37,858 nt of DNA from Oceanobacillus caeni (GTDB lineage Bacteria > Bacillota > Bacilli > Bacillales > Amphibacillaceae): NCBI RefSeq assembly GCF_019037185.1, contig NZ_JAHHXM010000029.1, forward strand, positions 1 through 37,858. Reading direction: 5' to 3'. A model generated the notes under the pieces. It had not been told where the DNA came from. It saw nothing but the letters and a program-made list of their open reading frames with translations, and did not search any database. This document shows, piece by piece, positions 24,620-33,232 of the stretch; positions within the stretch are counted from its first letter, which is position 1, and the number at the start of each line of letters is the position of its first letter. Made by a program: the position numbers and the translations under genes.

Positions 24620-26206
24620 TTATTTAAATAGTGGACCCGCATTCTTAATTTCATCGGATGCATGAGTGAATTTCTTGAAGTTTTCGTGGAATTTCAAAGC
24701 TAATTCTTTTGCCGCTTTGTCATAAGCTGCTTTATCACCCCAAGTTTGTTTTGGAACTAACACTTCATCAGGAACCCCAGGAATATGAAGTGGAATATTT
24801 AATCCGAATACTTCATCTTGAACGGTTTCTACATTATTAAGTTCACCTTCTAGTGCAGAGTGAATCATTGCACGAGTATAAGAAAGTTTCATACGGTTTC
24901 CTACCCCGTAGGAACCACCTGTCCAGCCAGTATTAACTAAAAACACTTTGGCATTGAATTGATCTATTTTATCTCCTAGCATTTCAGCGTATTTAGATGG
25001 AGCTAATGGTAAGAATGGGGAACCAAAGCACGCTGAGAAAGTTGCTTGCGGTTCTGTCACACCACGTTCTGTACCAGCAAGTTTACTAGTATATCCACTT
25101 AAGAAATGATACATAGCTTGCTCTTTCGTTAATTTACTAATAGGTGGTAACGTGCCGGAAGCATCAGCTGTTAGGAAAATAATTGCATTTGGATGGCCCG
25201 CAACACTTGGTGTAACAATATTATCGATATTCTCTAAAGAATACGCTGCCCTAGTATTCTCAGTAAGAGAGGTATCGTCATATTCTGGTGTTCTTGTATT
25301 TTCATCTAATATTACATTCTCGAGTACAGATCCGAAGCGAATCGCGTTGTATATTTGTGGCTCTTTTTCTTCTGAGAGGTTAATACATTTTGCATAACAG
25401 CCACCTTCTATATTAAATACCCCATTCGGACTCCAACCATGTTCATCATCCCCAATTAATCGGCGGTACGGATCCGCAGAAAGCGTAGTCTTACCTGTAC
25501 CAGACAGACCAAAGAATAAAGCAACGTCACCTTCTTTACCTACGTTAGCAGAGCAATGCATGGATAATACATCCTGTTGTGGAAGAAGGTAGTTCATAAC
25601 AGAGAATATAGATTTCTTAATCTCTCCGGCATACTCCGTTCCACCAATAAGAACAATTCTCTTTTTAAAAGAAATAATGATAAAGGTTTCGGAATTTGTT
25701 CCATCAACACTAGGGTCAGCTTTAAAATTAGGTGCAGAAATAACAGTGAATTCACTTTGATGGTTCTCTAATTCGTCTTGTTGTGGCTTAATGAATAATT
25801 GACGAGAAAATAGATTGTGCCATGCAAATTCATTAATTACTTGAATTGGTAAGCGATATTTTTTATCTGCTCCAGCAAATCCTTTGAAAGAATAAATTTC
25901 ATCTTTTTCTTTTAAATAATCAATCACTTTCTCATATAGACTATCAAAATACTTCTCTTCAATGGGTTGATTTACTGCTCCCCAATTAATAGTAGCTTCA
26001 CACACTTCATCACGAACAATAAATTTATCACCAGGGGATCTTCCTGTATATTTTCCAGTTGTTGCTCGAACCGCCCCAGTTTCACTTAATGCTGCTTCTC
26101 CCCTGCCCAATATACGTTCCACTAATTGTGGTTCGGATAAATTCTCTTTGATGTTTTCATGTTGATGAAGTAAATCTTTCCATAATGTTCTTTCCACCAT
26201 TTTCAT
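24620..26206 (-). CDS. pckA: Phosphoenolpyruvate carboxykinase (ATP)
   Basis: Key gluconeogenic enzyme turning oxaloacetate plus ATP into PEP, CO2 and ADP. The 528-aa product matches B. subtilis PckA (527 aa). Visible are [15 protein letters not shown] at 48-62, [14 protein letters not shown] with an active-site Lys, the P-loop GLSGTGKT at 233-240, [17 protein letters not shown] with the metal-binding Asp residues, and NTGWTGG near residue 420. The ribosome site is GCGGGGGATTTTTTTT before the ATG. Transcribed alone, divergent from metK. In B. subtilis the gene is repressed by CcpN on glucose; I cannot confirm an operator here. It has an unusually structured leader (separate entry). Confidence 0.98.
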   Translation of the reverse strand: MKMVERTLWKDLLHQHENIKENLSEPQLVERILGRGEAALSETGAVRATTGKYTGRSPGDKFIVRDEVCEATINWGAVNQPIEEKYFDSLYEKVIDYLKEKDEIYSFKGFAGADKKYRLPIQVINEFAWHNLFSRQLFIKPQQDELENHQSEFTVISAPNFKADPSVDGTNSETFIIISFKKRIVLIGGTEYAGEIKKSIFSVMNYLLPQQDVLSMHCSANVGKEGDVALFFGLSGTGKTTLSADPYRRLIGDDEHGWSPNGVFNIEGGCYAKCINLSEEKEPQIYNAIRFGSVLENVILDENTRTPEYDDTSLTENTRAAYSLENIDNIVTPSVAGHPNAIIFLTADASGTLPPISKLTKEQAMYHFLSGYTSKLAGTERGVTEPQATFSACFGSPFLPLAPSKYAEMLGDKIDQFNAKVFLVNTGWTGGSYGVGNRMKLSYTRAMIHSALEGELNNVETVQDEVFGLNIPLHIPGVPDEVLVPKQTWGDKAAYDKAAKELALKFHENFKKFTHASDEIKNAGPLFK

Positions 26207-26261
26207 AAAAAAAATCCCCCGCTTTATAATAAATTACTGATGAAGATAATTAGAAAACTTG

Positions 26262-26377
26262 GCATTCACTATAGGATAGGTTTAGCGAATGCGTTAGTTG
26301 CACTTAGCAGATTTATACAGTGGGGCGGGTAATCGGTACCCCAAACGAGAAAGAATCTATACTTTCCTAACTGCTAA
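26262..26377 (-). ncRNA. Candidate structured leader RNA of pckA
   Basis: On the minus strand an extended -10 (TGTTATACT; hexamer 26408-26413) would start transcripts near 26400, leaving a leader of about 195 nt. It opens with TTAGCAG pairing to CTGCTAA (26371-26377 with 26304-26310), encloses AGATT/AATCT, and has a GC-rich tip TGGGG...CCCCA around the alternative stem GGGTA/TACCC. A separate 10-bp hairpin follows, GCATTCGCTA/TAGTGAATGC (26262-26292). No riboswitch class I know fits. The downstream T-run is weak, so this is not a plain terminator. Confidence 0.4.
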
Positions 26378-26407
26378 AAATTGTACTTTTCATTACATTC
26401 GATTATT

Positions 26408-26436
26408 AGTATAACACATATACAAAAATAATCCAT
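26408..26436 (-). promoter_or_regulatory. Predicted promoter of pckA
   Basis: Extended -10 TGT-TATACT with a poor -35 (ATGGAT) 17 bp upstream. A weak -35 is compatible with a regulated gene. Confidence 0.45.
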
Positions 26437-26501
26437 ACTATTTATGTTTCAATTTAGTAAAATTTGCTATTTGTTAAATTAACGGAAATAACTACAATAT
26501 T

Positions 26502-26633
26502 TCTATCCCACTCAAGCCTCTAAGGAAACAAAGAAGGTAGGTGGGAGATCAACTGCCCGTAAAGATCCGATCAGTGCGACTAACCATCAGTGGAGAATGA
26601 AGGAAAACCCCCAATGATGGAAGTATTCTTTAT
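26502..26633 (+). repeat. bcr1-like interspersed repeat, copy E (internally deleted)
   Basis: Lacks about 27 bp between the two CCCAC(C) direct repeats of the family, so CTATCCCA joins straight to CTCAAGCC. The rest, from AAACAAAGAAGGTAGGTGGG to the terminal TTTAT (26629-26633), is well kept. It ends 33 bp before the -35 of the metK S-box promoter. Confidence 0.87.
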
Positions 26634-26666
26634 TTGCTTCAACCATCATATGTAGAGGAAAAGTTA

Positions 26667-26695
26667 TTGACATTACTCACACATTTCGTTACGAT
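26667..26695 (+). promoter_or_regulatory. Predicted sigma-A promoter of metK
   Basis: Consensus TTGACA (26667-26672), 17-bp spacer, TACGAT (26690-26695), directly ahead of the S-box. Confidence 0.78.
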
Positions 26696-26712
26696 AACAA
26701 TGGACGGAAACT

Positions 26713-26820
26713 CTCTTATTCCGAGTTGGCGGAGGGACAGACCCTATGAAGCCCAGCAACCTCACACGCTTGTGAAAAGGTGCTTACCTGAAGCAAGGAT
26801 CATTCCTTGAACAATAAGAG
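26713..26820 (+). promoter_or_regulatory. SAM-I (S-box) riboswitch of metK
   Basis: P1 arms CTCTTATT/AATAAGAG close the aptamer. Inside are GGCGGAGGGACAGACCC(TATGAAGCCC), AGCAACC, the P3 hairpin CACACGCTTGTG, AAGGTGCTTACCTG and GAAGCAAGG, the S-box signature. High SAM should favour the following terminator and switch off SAM synthetase. Confidence 0.97.
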
Positions 26821-26831
26821 TGAAAGGACCG

Positions 26832-26868
26832 AACCCTTTCCTCAATGTAGGATAGGGATTTTTTTGCT
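26832..26868 (+). terminator. Expression-platform terminator of the metK S-box
   Basis: Stem CCCTTTCCT/AGGATAGGG followed by T7. GAAAGGA just upstream can pair alternatively with its 5' arm. Confidence 0.88.
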
Positions 26869-26889
26869 TTTAAAGAAGAAACAGTTCCT

Positions 26890-27037
26890 TTTATCCCACC
26901 TAAATGGGCAGTAAGACTCCCTCCTCAAGCTTCTGAAGAACAAAGAAGGTAAGCGGGAGATCAACTACCCGCAAAGGTCCGATAAGTACGACAGTGGGGA
27001 ATGAAGGAAAATCCCCACTGATGGAAGTCTTCTTTAT
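26890..27037 (+). repeat. bcr1-like ~150-bp interspersed repeat, copy F (family description)
   Basis: Reference copy with perfect TTTAT at both ends (26890-26894, 27033-27037). Family plan, 5' to 3': CCCACCTA; GGGCAGT; AGACTCCC(ACC); a small AAGCTT hairpin; ACAAAGAAGG; AGGTGGGAG; ACTGCCCG; TAAAGGTCCGATAAG; then the hairpin CCATCAGTGGGG-loop-CCCCACTGATGG with loop GAATGAAGGAAAA, and AAGTCTTCTTTAT. GGGCAGT/ACTGCCC enclose CTCCCACC/GGTGGGAG. The outer CCCACCTA can compete for the same 3' arm. This copy lacks about 7 bp before CAGTGGGG. It lies between the S-box terminator and metK, inside the 5' UTR. Confidence 0.9.
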
Positions 27038-27150
27038 TATATAAAAAGCAATGGTTTCTTCAATGCTTTTATATATAGAATATACAAAGATCTTTAATCG
27101 AAATAATGAAAAGAGTTCCGTAACACCAATTAAAGGAGAGAATGAGCCTT

Positions 27151-28347
27151 ATGGCTGAAAAACGTCGTTTATTCACATCTGAGTCTGTAACAGAAGGGCA
27201 TCCAGATAAAATGTCAGATCAAATATCAGATGCCATTTTAGATGAAATTATAAAAAATGATCCCAATGCAAGAGTTGCTTGTGAGACTACAGTAACTACT
27301 GGTCTTGTTTTAGTAGCTGGTGAAATTACTACTAGTACGTATGTAGATATTCCTGCAATTGTCAGGAAAACGGTGAAAGAGATTGGCTATACAAGAGCTA
27401 AATATGGATTTGATGCAGATACCTGCGCTGTCTTAACAGCAATAGATGAACAATCTCCAGATATTGCGATGGGAGTAGATAAAGCGCTAGAAGCACGTGA
27501 AGGCAAAATGAGTGACGAAGCAATCGCTGCAATTGGAGCGGGAGACCAAGGATTAATGTTTGGTTTTGCTTGTGACGAGACAGAAGAGCTTATGCCTTTA
27601 CCAATCTCATTAGCACATAAATTATCTAAACGATTAGCAGATATTCGTAAAGAAAATATAGTAGATTATTTACGTCCAGATGGAAAAACACAAGTAACTG
27701 TCGAATATGATGAAAATAATAATCCGGTTCGTATTGACACTATTGTTATTTCTACTCAACATCATCCAGAAGTATCTCAAGAACAGATTGAAAAAGACAT
27801 GAAAGAACAAGTAATTCTTCCTATAGTGCCTAAAGAATTACTAGATGACCATACGAAATATTTTATAAATCCAACTGGTAGATTCGTTGTTGGGGGACCA
27901 CAAGGCGATGTTGGTTTAACTGGTCGTAAAATTATAGTAGATACGTATGGCGGATATGCAAGACATGGCGGAGGGGCATTTAGTGGTAAAGATTCCACAA
28001 AAGTAGACCGCTCTGCTGCTTATGCAGCCCGTTATGTTGCAAAAAATATTGTTGCAGCAGGACTTGCGAAGTCTTGTGAAGTTCAGTTAGCTTATGCAAT
28101 TGGTGTAGCGGAACCCGTTTCTATATCTATTGATACATTTGGAACTGGTACAGTACATGAAACTAAATTAGTGGATGCTGTTCGTAAAGTGTTTGATTTA
28201 AGGCCTGCAGGGATAATTAATATGTTAGACCTAAGAAAACCAATCTTTAAAAACACAGCGGCATATGGCCATTTTGGTAGAACAGATGTTCAGTTCCCGT
28301 GGGAGAAATTGGATAGGGTAGATGAATTAAAGGATTTAATAAAATAA
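27151..28347 (+). CDS. metK: S-adenosylmethionine synthetase
   Basis: Makes S-adenosylmethionine from methionine and ATP. The 398-aa product carries the family signatures: [17 protein letters not shown] at the N-terminus, [25 protein letters not shown] (ATP-binding hexapeptide), [20 protein letters not shown] and the P-loop-like [17 protein letters not shown] start at the second ATG (MAEKRRLF) because AGGAGAG lies 10 nt upstream of it; the ATG at 27142 is only 1-3 nt from that site. The product then matches B. subtilis MetK (400 aa) from the first residues. Controlled by the S-box about 330 bp upstream; a repeat element lies in between. A terminator follows. Confidence 0.98.
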   Translation: MAEKRRLFTSESVTEGHPDKMSDQISDAILDEIIKNDPNARVACETTVTTGLVLVAGEITTSTYVDIPAIVRKTVKEIGYTRAKYGFDADTCAVLTAIDEQSPDIAMGVDKALEAREGKMSDEAIAAIGAGDQGLMFGFACDETEELMPLPISLAHKLSKRLADIRKENIVDYLRPDGKTQVTVEYDENNNPVRIDTIVISTQHHPEVSQEQIEKDMKEQVILPIVPKELLDDHTKYFINPTGRFVVGGPQGDVGLTGRKIIVDTYGGYARHGGGAFSGKDSTKVDRSAAYAARYVAKNIVAAGLAKSCEVQLAYAIGVAEPVSISIDTFGTGTVHETKLVDAVRKVFDLRPAGIINMLDLRKPIFKNTAAYGHFGRTDVQFPWEKLDRVDELKDLIK

Positions 28348-28370
28348 AATAAAATAAAGTAACACCATGA

Positions 28371-28404
28371 AAGCTGCCAGCACGGAGATGTGGCAGTTTT
28401 TTTG
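28371..28404 (+). terminator. Terminator after metK
   Basis: Stem CTGCCA/TGGCAG extended by flanking A/T pairs, then T7. Confidence 0.85.
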
Positions 28405-28432
28405 ATTTTATCACTGAAGTATTACAATTATG

Positions 28433-28460
28433 TTACAATATGATTTTTTTGTGATATAAT
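28433..28460 (+). promoter_or_regulatory. Predicted sigma-A promoter of asnB
   Basis: TTACAA (28433-28438), 16-bp spacer with TGA extended element, TATAAT (28455-28460). It leaves a 5' leader of about 165 nt. Confidence 0.65.
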
Positions 28461-28469
28461 TATCCTAGA

Positions 28470-28574
28470 TTTCGAATCACTTATTAAAGATTCCAATAAA
28501 AAGGTGCTCCAGACTTTGGTAGAAAATTAAACAAAAAGCCTGTAGATAATTAGTGGAATTATCCCAATTCGAAA
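28470..28574 (+). ncRNA. Candidate structured leader of asnB
   Basis: TTTCGAAT (28470-28477) is the exact inverse complement of ATTCGAAA (28567-28574), closing about 90 nt. Inside, ATTCCA (about 28489) can pair with TGGAAT (about 28553), or CACT with AGTG at overlapping bases, so two alternative folds are possible. It begins 3-4 nt after the expected transcription start. No known riboswitch class is recognised and no terminator follows before asnB. Confidence 0.35.
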
Positions 28575-28631
28575 CGCAGTCTTTACTTTGTAATTGCTAA
28601 TGAATTATTTTAATAGAAAGAGGTAACTATC

Positions 28632-30548
28632 ATGTGTGGTTTTATTGGAATGGTATACGATTATCCAACTGATGTAGATGAAAAAGACATGGATTCATTA
28701 AGAAGGAAAAATAATATTATTGCTCATCGTGGTCCAGATGATGAAGGTTATTTTGTCGATGAGTACATATCTTTTGGTTTTAGGCGTTTAAGTATAATTG
28801 ATATTGAAAGTGGAGTTCAACCATTAAGTTATGATAATGATAAAATTTGGCTTGTTTTTAATGGAGAAATCTATAATTATGTAGAACTTCGTGACGAATT
28901 AAAACAAGATGGTTATTCATTTTCAACAGAATCTGATACAGAAGTGATTGCCGCTTTATTTTCTAAATACAAAGAAGATGCATTTCAATATTTAAGAGGA
29001 ATGTACTCTATTCTAGTGTGGGATAAAGATGATAAGACACTATATGGTGCACGAGATCCATTTGGAATTAAGCCATTATATTATTATCGTACGGAAGACG
29101 GAATTGCTTTTGCTTCGGAGAAAAAAAGTCTTGGACTAATGCTTGAAAAAGAAGAAGTAAATGTTGATGCATTACAGCACTATTTAAGCTTTCAATATGC
29201 GCCAGAACCAATGACATTGGCTCAAGGGATTGAAAAGGTAGAACCAGGACATTATTTTGTTAAAAAAATAGGCGAAGATATAACATTTACTAGATATTGG
29301 CATGCAACCTTCCAACCTATTTTTAATAAAGATAAAAAAGATTGGATAAATCAAATTCAAGAAGTTATGTATGATTCTGTAAAAGTTCATATGCGAAGTG
29401 ATGTACCTGTAGGATCATTTTTATCCGGTGGTATTGATTCTACTCTTATTGTTTCCATTGCTAAGGAATTTAATCCAAATATCAAAACTTTTTCTGTTGG
29501 TTTTCAAAGAGATGGCTTCTCAGAAGTAGATGTTGCTAAAGAAACAGCTGATAAATTAAAAGTAGAAAATATTTCTTACACCATTACTCCTGAAGAGTAC
29601 GTAGAAAATTTACCTAAAATTATGTGGCATATGGATGACCCATTGGCTGACCCAGCTTGTGTACCATTATACTTTGTTGCTAGAGAAGCTAGAAAACATG
29701 TAAAGGTTGCCCTTTCTGGTGAAGGTTCTGACGAATTATTTGGTGGATATAATATATATCGAGAACCAGAATCTCTTAAAATATTTAATGCCATTCCTCG
29801 GCCAATAAAGGGATTATTAGCCAATGTAGCAAAAGCACTCCCAGAAGGTATGAAGGGGAAAAGCTTCTTGGAACGTGGGATAACCCCGCTTAGGGAACGT
29901 TATATAGGAAATGCAAAGATGTTTGAAGAGAATGAGAAACGTGAACTTTTGACTCATTATATAGAAAATAACAATTATCAACAAATCACAGATGGGTTGT
30001 ATGATTTTGTAAAGGATTATCCATTAGTGAACCAAATGCAGTATATAGACATTCATACTTGGCTACGTGGTGATATTCTATTAAAAGCAGACAGGGTGAC
30101 AATGGCTAATTCATTAGAGCTACGTGTTCCTTTCTTAGATAAAGAGGTCTTTCGTGTTGCTAGCGGTATTCCTGTAGACTTAAAAATTGCAAATGGTACA
30201 ACAAAGAGTATCCTTAGAGAAGCTGCAAAAGGAATCATTCCTGAACATGTCTTAGATCGTAAAAAATTAGGATTTCCTGTTCCAATTCGCCATTGGCTTA
30301 AAAAGGAACTAAATGGCTGGGCAAAACAACTTATTGCCGAAAGTGAAACGGACTATCTCCTTAATAAGAAATATGTACTAGATTTACTTGATTCCCATTG
30401 TAAAGGTAATGGGGATTATAGTAGAAAAATCTGGACAGTCCTTATGTTTATGCTATGGCATCAAATATTTGTGGAACATAAATATGACTTTGACAACTTT
30501 ACAATAGATAAGAATAATAAGAAAGGCTCTGAGTTAGTAGGAGCATAA
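28632..30548 (+). CDS. asnB: Asparagine synthetase B (glutamine-hydrolysing)
   Basis: Forms asparagine from aspartate, ATP and glutamine. The 638-aa product starts MCGFIGMV, with Cys2 as the nucleophile of the N-terminal class II glutaminase domain (residues 1 to about 210: HRGPDDEG, RRLSIIDIESGVQPL, NGEIYNY, SDTEVIAALF). The C-terminal synthetase domain has the PP-loop SGGIDSTL, SGEGSDELFGGY and LRVPFLDKEV. Size agrees with B. subtilis AsnB (632 aa), the main vegetative enzyme, rather than AsnO. AGAAAGAGGTAACTATC precedes the ATG. Monocistronic between two strong terminators, in the conserved metK-asnB-ytoA order. The long leader suggests post-transcriptional control. Confidence 0.97.
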   Translation: MCGFIGMVYDYPTDVDEKDMDSLRRKNNIIAHRGPDDEGYFVDEYISFGFRRLSIIDIESGVQPLSYDNDKIWLVFNGEIYNYVELRDELKQDGYSFSTESDTEVIAALFSKYKEDAFQYLRGMYSILVWDKDDKTLYGARDPFGIKPLYYYRTEDGIAFASEKKSLGLMLEKEEVNVDALQHYLSFQYAPEPMTLAQGIEKVEPGHYFVKKIGEDITFTRYWHATFQPIFNKDKKDWINQIQEVMYDSVKVHMRSDVPVGSFLSGGIDSTLIVSIAKEFNPNIKTFSVGFQRDGFSEVDVAKETADKLKVENISYTITPEEYVENLPKIMWHMDDPLADPACVPLYFVAREARKHVKVALSGEGSDELFGGYNIYREPESLKIFNAIPRPIKGLLANVAKALPEGMKGKSFLERGITPLRERYIGNAKMFEENEKRELLTHYIENNNYQQITDGLYDFVKDYPLVNQMQYIDIHTWLRGDILLKADRVTMANSLELRVPFLDKEVFRVASGIPVDLKIANGTTKSILREAAKGIIPEHVLDRKKLGFPVPIRHWLKKELNGWAKQLIAESETDYLLNKKYVLDLLDSHCKGNGDYSRKIWTVLMFMLWHQIFVEHKYDFDNFTIDKNNKKGSELVGA

Positions 30549-30552
30549 ATGA

Positions 30553-30597
30553 AAAACAGGCACTTCTATCAAATGGATAGTAAGTGCCTGTTTTATA
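30553..30597. terminator. Bidirectional terminator between asnB and ytoA
   Basis: AAAACAGGCACTT/AAGTGCCTGTTTT perfect 13-bp stem topped by CTATC/GATAG, with A/T flanks. Confidence 0.92.
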
Positions 30598-30629
30598 GAA
30601 ATTGTACCAACTTTTCTTTGAACAATTTT

Positions 30630-31145
30630 TTAAAGATTGGTGTGGTTTTTATAATATTTTCCTTTATCTACATAAGATTTTCTAACGCGTTCCATCTCTT
30701 GGTAATCTTCTTCCGTTAATTTGCGGACAACTTTCGCAGGGCGTCCCATAACGAGAGTATGGGGTGGAATCTTTTTTCCAGGTGGAACAAGGCTACCCGC
30801 ACCTACAAACGCACTTTCACCAATCTCTGCTTTATCTAGAATAATAGAACCCATTCCAATTAGAGCATTTTTTCGAACAATCGCGGAATGTAATGTTACT
30901 TGATGGCCGACCGTAACATCATCTTCAACAATTAAGGGATTATTAGGGCTCTGATGTAGCATGGATAAATCTTGAATACTTACCCGTTTACCAATATAGG
31001 TTGGTGCAACATCTCCCCTGATTACTGTTTTAAACCATATATTAGATTCCTTATCAATTGTAACATCACCAACAATGACAGCATCACTAGCAATAAATGC
31101 TGAATCATGGATGTTTGGTTTACTCCCCATATATTCTCCAATCAT
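30630..31145 (-). CDS. ytoA: Gamma-carbonic-anhydrase-like hexapeptide-repeat protein YtoA
   Basis: 171-aa left-handed beta-helix protein, the same length as B. subtilis YtoA. Hexapeptide repeats run from about residue 10 to 140 (AFIASDAVIVGDVTIDKESNIWFKTVIRGD and on). The three metal-binding His of gamma-carbonic anhydrases are present: His64 (SMLHQ), His81 and His86 (VGHQVTLHSA). A C-terminal helix (EEDYQEMERVRKSYVDKGKYY) caps the trimer. The open frame extends 79 codons further upstream, but that stretch is hydrophobic nonsense running antisense to ytpB. I start at the ATG behind GGGGGAAAG, which restores the family length. Carbonic anhydrase activity is plausible but unproven for this subfamily. 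Confidence 0.92.
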   Translation of the reverse strand: MIGEYMGSKPNIHDSAFIASDAVIVGDVTIDKESNIWFKTVIRGDVAPTYIGKRVSIQDLSMLHQSPNNPLIVEDDVTVGHQVTLHSAIVRKNALIGMGSIILDKAEIGESAFVGAGSLVPPGKKIPPHTLVMGRPAKVVRKLTEEDYQEMERVRKSYVDKGKYYKNHTNL

Positions 31146-31193
31146 AAACTTTCCCCCATAAGTTATTATTTTTATTTTGTTTGTCCATGTTGA

Positions 31194-31199
31194 TATAAT
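31194..31199 (+). promoter_or_regulatory. Predicted extended -10 of ytpB
   Basis: TGA-TATAAT in the 98-bp divergent ytoA/ytpB gap, 45 bp before the ytpB start; -35 weak. Confidence 0.45.
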
Positions 31200-31243
31200 A
31201 AGTATAACAAAGAATGAATGGAAAAGTGAACGGAGGAAATGTA

Positions 31244-32320
31244 ATGTCTCGCATACCAACAAATTCATTAAGATTAATGACCATTGTGTTTCTGAAAATA
31301 TTTCCAGCTGTAAATGCGGAGTTACAAAAATGGGAAGCAAAGGCAGAGCAAATTCCGAATAAAGAGTTAAGAACACAAGCACTTAATAGTATTCATTCTA
31401 AACAATTTCATTGCCTTGGCGGAGCGGTTTTTTCGCTTCTTGCCAAAGATAAATGGAAAGAGGCTCTTCGATTTATAGTCGCTTATCAAACCATTAGTGA
31501 CTACCTTGATAATCTATGTGATCGAAGTACCTCGCTTGATCCGGATGATTTTGAACTTTTGCATAAGGCAATGGAAGATGCCTTATCTCCCGAGAATGAC
31601 TGTAAGAATTATTATCAATTGCGAAAAGAACAAGATGATGGAAGTTATTTAAAAGACCTTGTGCGTACATGCCAGGATGTTCTAGCTAAAGTAGAAGAGC
31701 CTATTTTAATAAATGTACAATTAGAGGATTTGGAGACAATGTATCAAGCATTACAAATACATAAACATGTAAAGGTGAATGAACGTATACCAAGACTTAC
31801 TACATGGTTTAATGAAAATAGAGAAAAAACACCTACACTAAGGTGGTATGAATTTGCTGCTGCAACAGGTTCAACGTTAGGGATATTTTGCCTTATTTCC
31901 TATGCTTTATCAGATTGTATGACAAAGGAATTAGCTGAAGAAATTTATCATAGTTATTTTCCGTATATGCAAGGGTTACATATTTTATTAGATTATTATA
32001 TTGATCAAAAGGAAGATCAAGAGGAAGGGGATTTAAACTTTTGTAGTTTTTATGAAAATGAGCAAGAGTTGAAGGAACGTCTTGTATATTTTATAAAACA
32101 AACAGATGAAAAAATTCAAACCTTACCTCATTTATCATTCCATAAAATGGTATACCGTGGATTAGTTGGACTCTATTTAGGAGACGATAAGATAAAGACA
32201 TTGCAAGATGAAGAAAAAATAAAAAAAACATTGTTAGATTATAGCGGAATGACAGCACGGTTCTTTCATTGGAATACAAAAATGTACTATAGATTTAACA
32301 AAAATCATCAAGTGGGATAA
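31244..32320 (+). CDS. ytpB: Tetraprenyl-beta-curcumene synthase-like terpene cyclase YtpB
   Basis: 358-aa alpha-helical protein of the DUF2600 family. B. subtilis YtpB (367 aa) cyclises tetraprenyl diphosphate to tetraprenyl-beta-curcumene, the precursor of sesquarterpenes. The Asp-rich diphosphate-Mg motif is visible as DYLDNLCDR at residues 86-94, following FHCLGGAVFSLL; other family-like segments are KDLVRTCQ, YEFAAATGSTLGIFCLIS, HILLDYYIDQKEDQEEGDLNFCSFY with a second acidic patch, and MVYRGLVGLYL. The start is placed at the ATG after CGGAGGAAATGTA, ten codons inside the longest open frame. No signal peptide. Location between ytoA and ytqB is as in Bacillus. Confidence 0.93.
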   Translation: MSRIPTNSLRLMTIVFLKIFPAVNAELQKWEAKAEQIPNKELRTQALNSIHSKQFHCLGGAVFSLLAKDKWKEALRFIVAYQTISDYLDNLCDRSTSLDPDDFELLHKAMEDALSPENDCKNYYQLRKEQDDGSYLKDLVRTCQDVLAKVEEPILINVQLEDLETMYQALQIHKHVKVNERIPRLTTWFNENREKTPTLRWYEFAAATGSTLGIFCLISYALSDCMTKELAEEIYHSYFPYMQGLHILLDYYIDQKEDQEEGDLNFCSFYENEQELKERLVYFIKQTDEKIQTLPHLSFHKMVYRGLVGLYLGDDKIKTLQDEEKIKKTLLDYSGMTARFFHWNTKMYYRFNKNHQVG

Positions 32321-32338
32321 CTAAATGGGGAAATATAG

Positions 32339-32370
32339 AAAATGAGATGTAACATAACATCTCATTTTTT
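32339..32370. terminator. Bidirectional terminator between ytpB and ytqB
   Basis: AAAATGAGATGT/ACATCTCATTTT stem then T-run. The ytqB stop codon is inside the right arm. Confidence 0.88.
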
Positions 32371-32928
32371 CTGTATTGCAATAATAAATGGAGGGGAGTT
32401 TTTTTGATTAATAAAACCGTATTGTAAAACGTTATATTCTTTCTGATCCAGTCTAATAACGTGTTTCAATATCGCCTCTTTTTCTTCTTTGCCACCGTCA
32501 TGTCCGTGATAAACGACTAAAACCATAAGACCATTTTGTTTTAAACGATTTAAAATAGTATCAATAGCTGTAATGGTTGATTCTGGTTTTGTTATAATCT
32601 TTTTATCACTTCTAGGTAAATAGCCAAGATTAAAAATAGCACCACCTATTGTTTGATTTTCTTCTTTCGATAAATAGTCCTCCAAATTAGCGTGACTATC
32701 ATGAATAAGGGAGACATTAGAGATTCCATTATTTATTAATGTTTCTCTAGTAGATACAATAGCCTTTTCCTGAATATCGAAAGCAAGGACATGGCCATTT
32801 TTTCCAACTATTTCACTCAAAAAAATCGTATCATTTCCATTCCCACATGTTGCGTCAATCACTAATTCGCCAACGTTAACGGATTCTTCTAATAAATGAT
32901 GAGAAAATTGAAGAACTCCTTTTAACAT
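32362..32928 (-). CDS. ytqB: SAM-dependent methyltransferase YtqB (putative rRNA methylase)
   Basis: 188-aa Rossmann-fold methyltransferase. SAM-binding motif I reads VIDATCGNGNDTIFLSEIVG (near residue 23), the acidic end of strand 2 is AFDIQEKA, and the family-specific FNLGYLPRSDKKI sits at about residue 101. B. subtilis YtqB (194 aa) has the same organisation and binds SAM; the rRNA label is inherited and I know of no firm proof of target. The start follows GAGGTGAT. It diverges from the leuS leader and converges with ytpB across a shared terminator. Confidence 0.92.
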   Translation of the reverse strand: MLKGVLQFSHHLLEESVNVGELVIDATCGNGNDTIFLSEIVGKNGHVLAFDIQEKAIVSTRETLINNGISNVSLIHDSHANLEDYLSKEENQTIGGAIFNLGYLPRSDKKIITKPESTITAIDTILNRLKQNGLMVLVVYHGHDGGKEEKEAILKHVIRLDQKEYNVLQYGFINQKNSPPFIIAIQKK

Positions 32929-33014
32929 ATAATCACCTCACCGTAACTCATTAATTTCGATTCCTAATAAAAACTACCATATATTTTAGCATAAAAGTAT
33001 ATATTTTGAATGTA

Positions 33015-33043
33015 TTGACAAAGATGGTAGTATTCTTTATAAT
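33015..33043 (+). promoter_or_regulatory. Predicted sigma-A promoter of leuS
   Basis: Perfect consensus TTGACA-17-TATAAT. A second TATAAT lies at about 33050. Transcription would start near 33050, upstream of MITE copy 2 and the T-box. Confidence 0.85.
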
Positions 33044-33064
33044 TTCGATATAATATGACAATAA

Positions 33065-33232
33065 CTAAAAGAGTGTGTTCAAAAAAGAGGATAAAAAGGA
33101 CCGAGAAGTTCGAGGCGGCGAAGCTTTGAGTACCGGAACGTATGCAATTAATACGTGAGGAACGGAAAAGCAAGCCAACGAAGAAATTCGAAGTGTCATT
33201 TTTACCGGACTTTTTGAACTACCTCTAAAAGA
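33065..33232. repeat. MITE-like inverted-end repeat, copy 2, with 8-bp target duplication
   Basis: CTAAAAGA flanks it on both sides (33065-33072 and 33225-33232). Between them a 152-bp element starts GTGTGTTCAAAAAAGAGGAT and ends with the inverse of AGGTAGTTCAAAAAGTCCGG. It shares its core AACGGAAAAGCAA with copy 1 at 7756. Too short to encode a protein, so it is non-autonomous. It lies between the leuS promoter and the T-box. Confidence 0.82.

Noticed and set aside
31146-31382. 79-codon N-terminal extension of ytoA
   Set aside because: Runs antisense into ytpB, has unlikely composition, and the internal ATG with GGGGGAAAG restores the family length of 171 aa.
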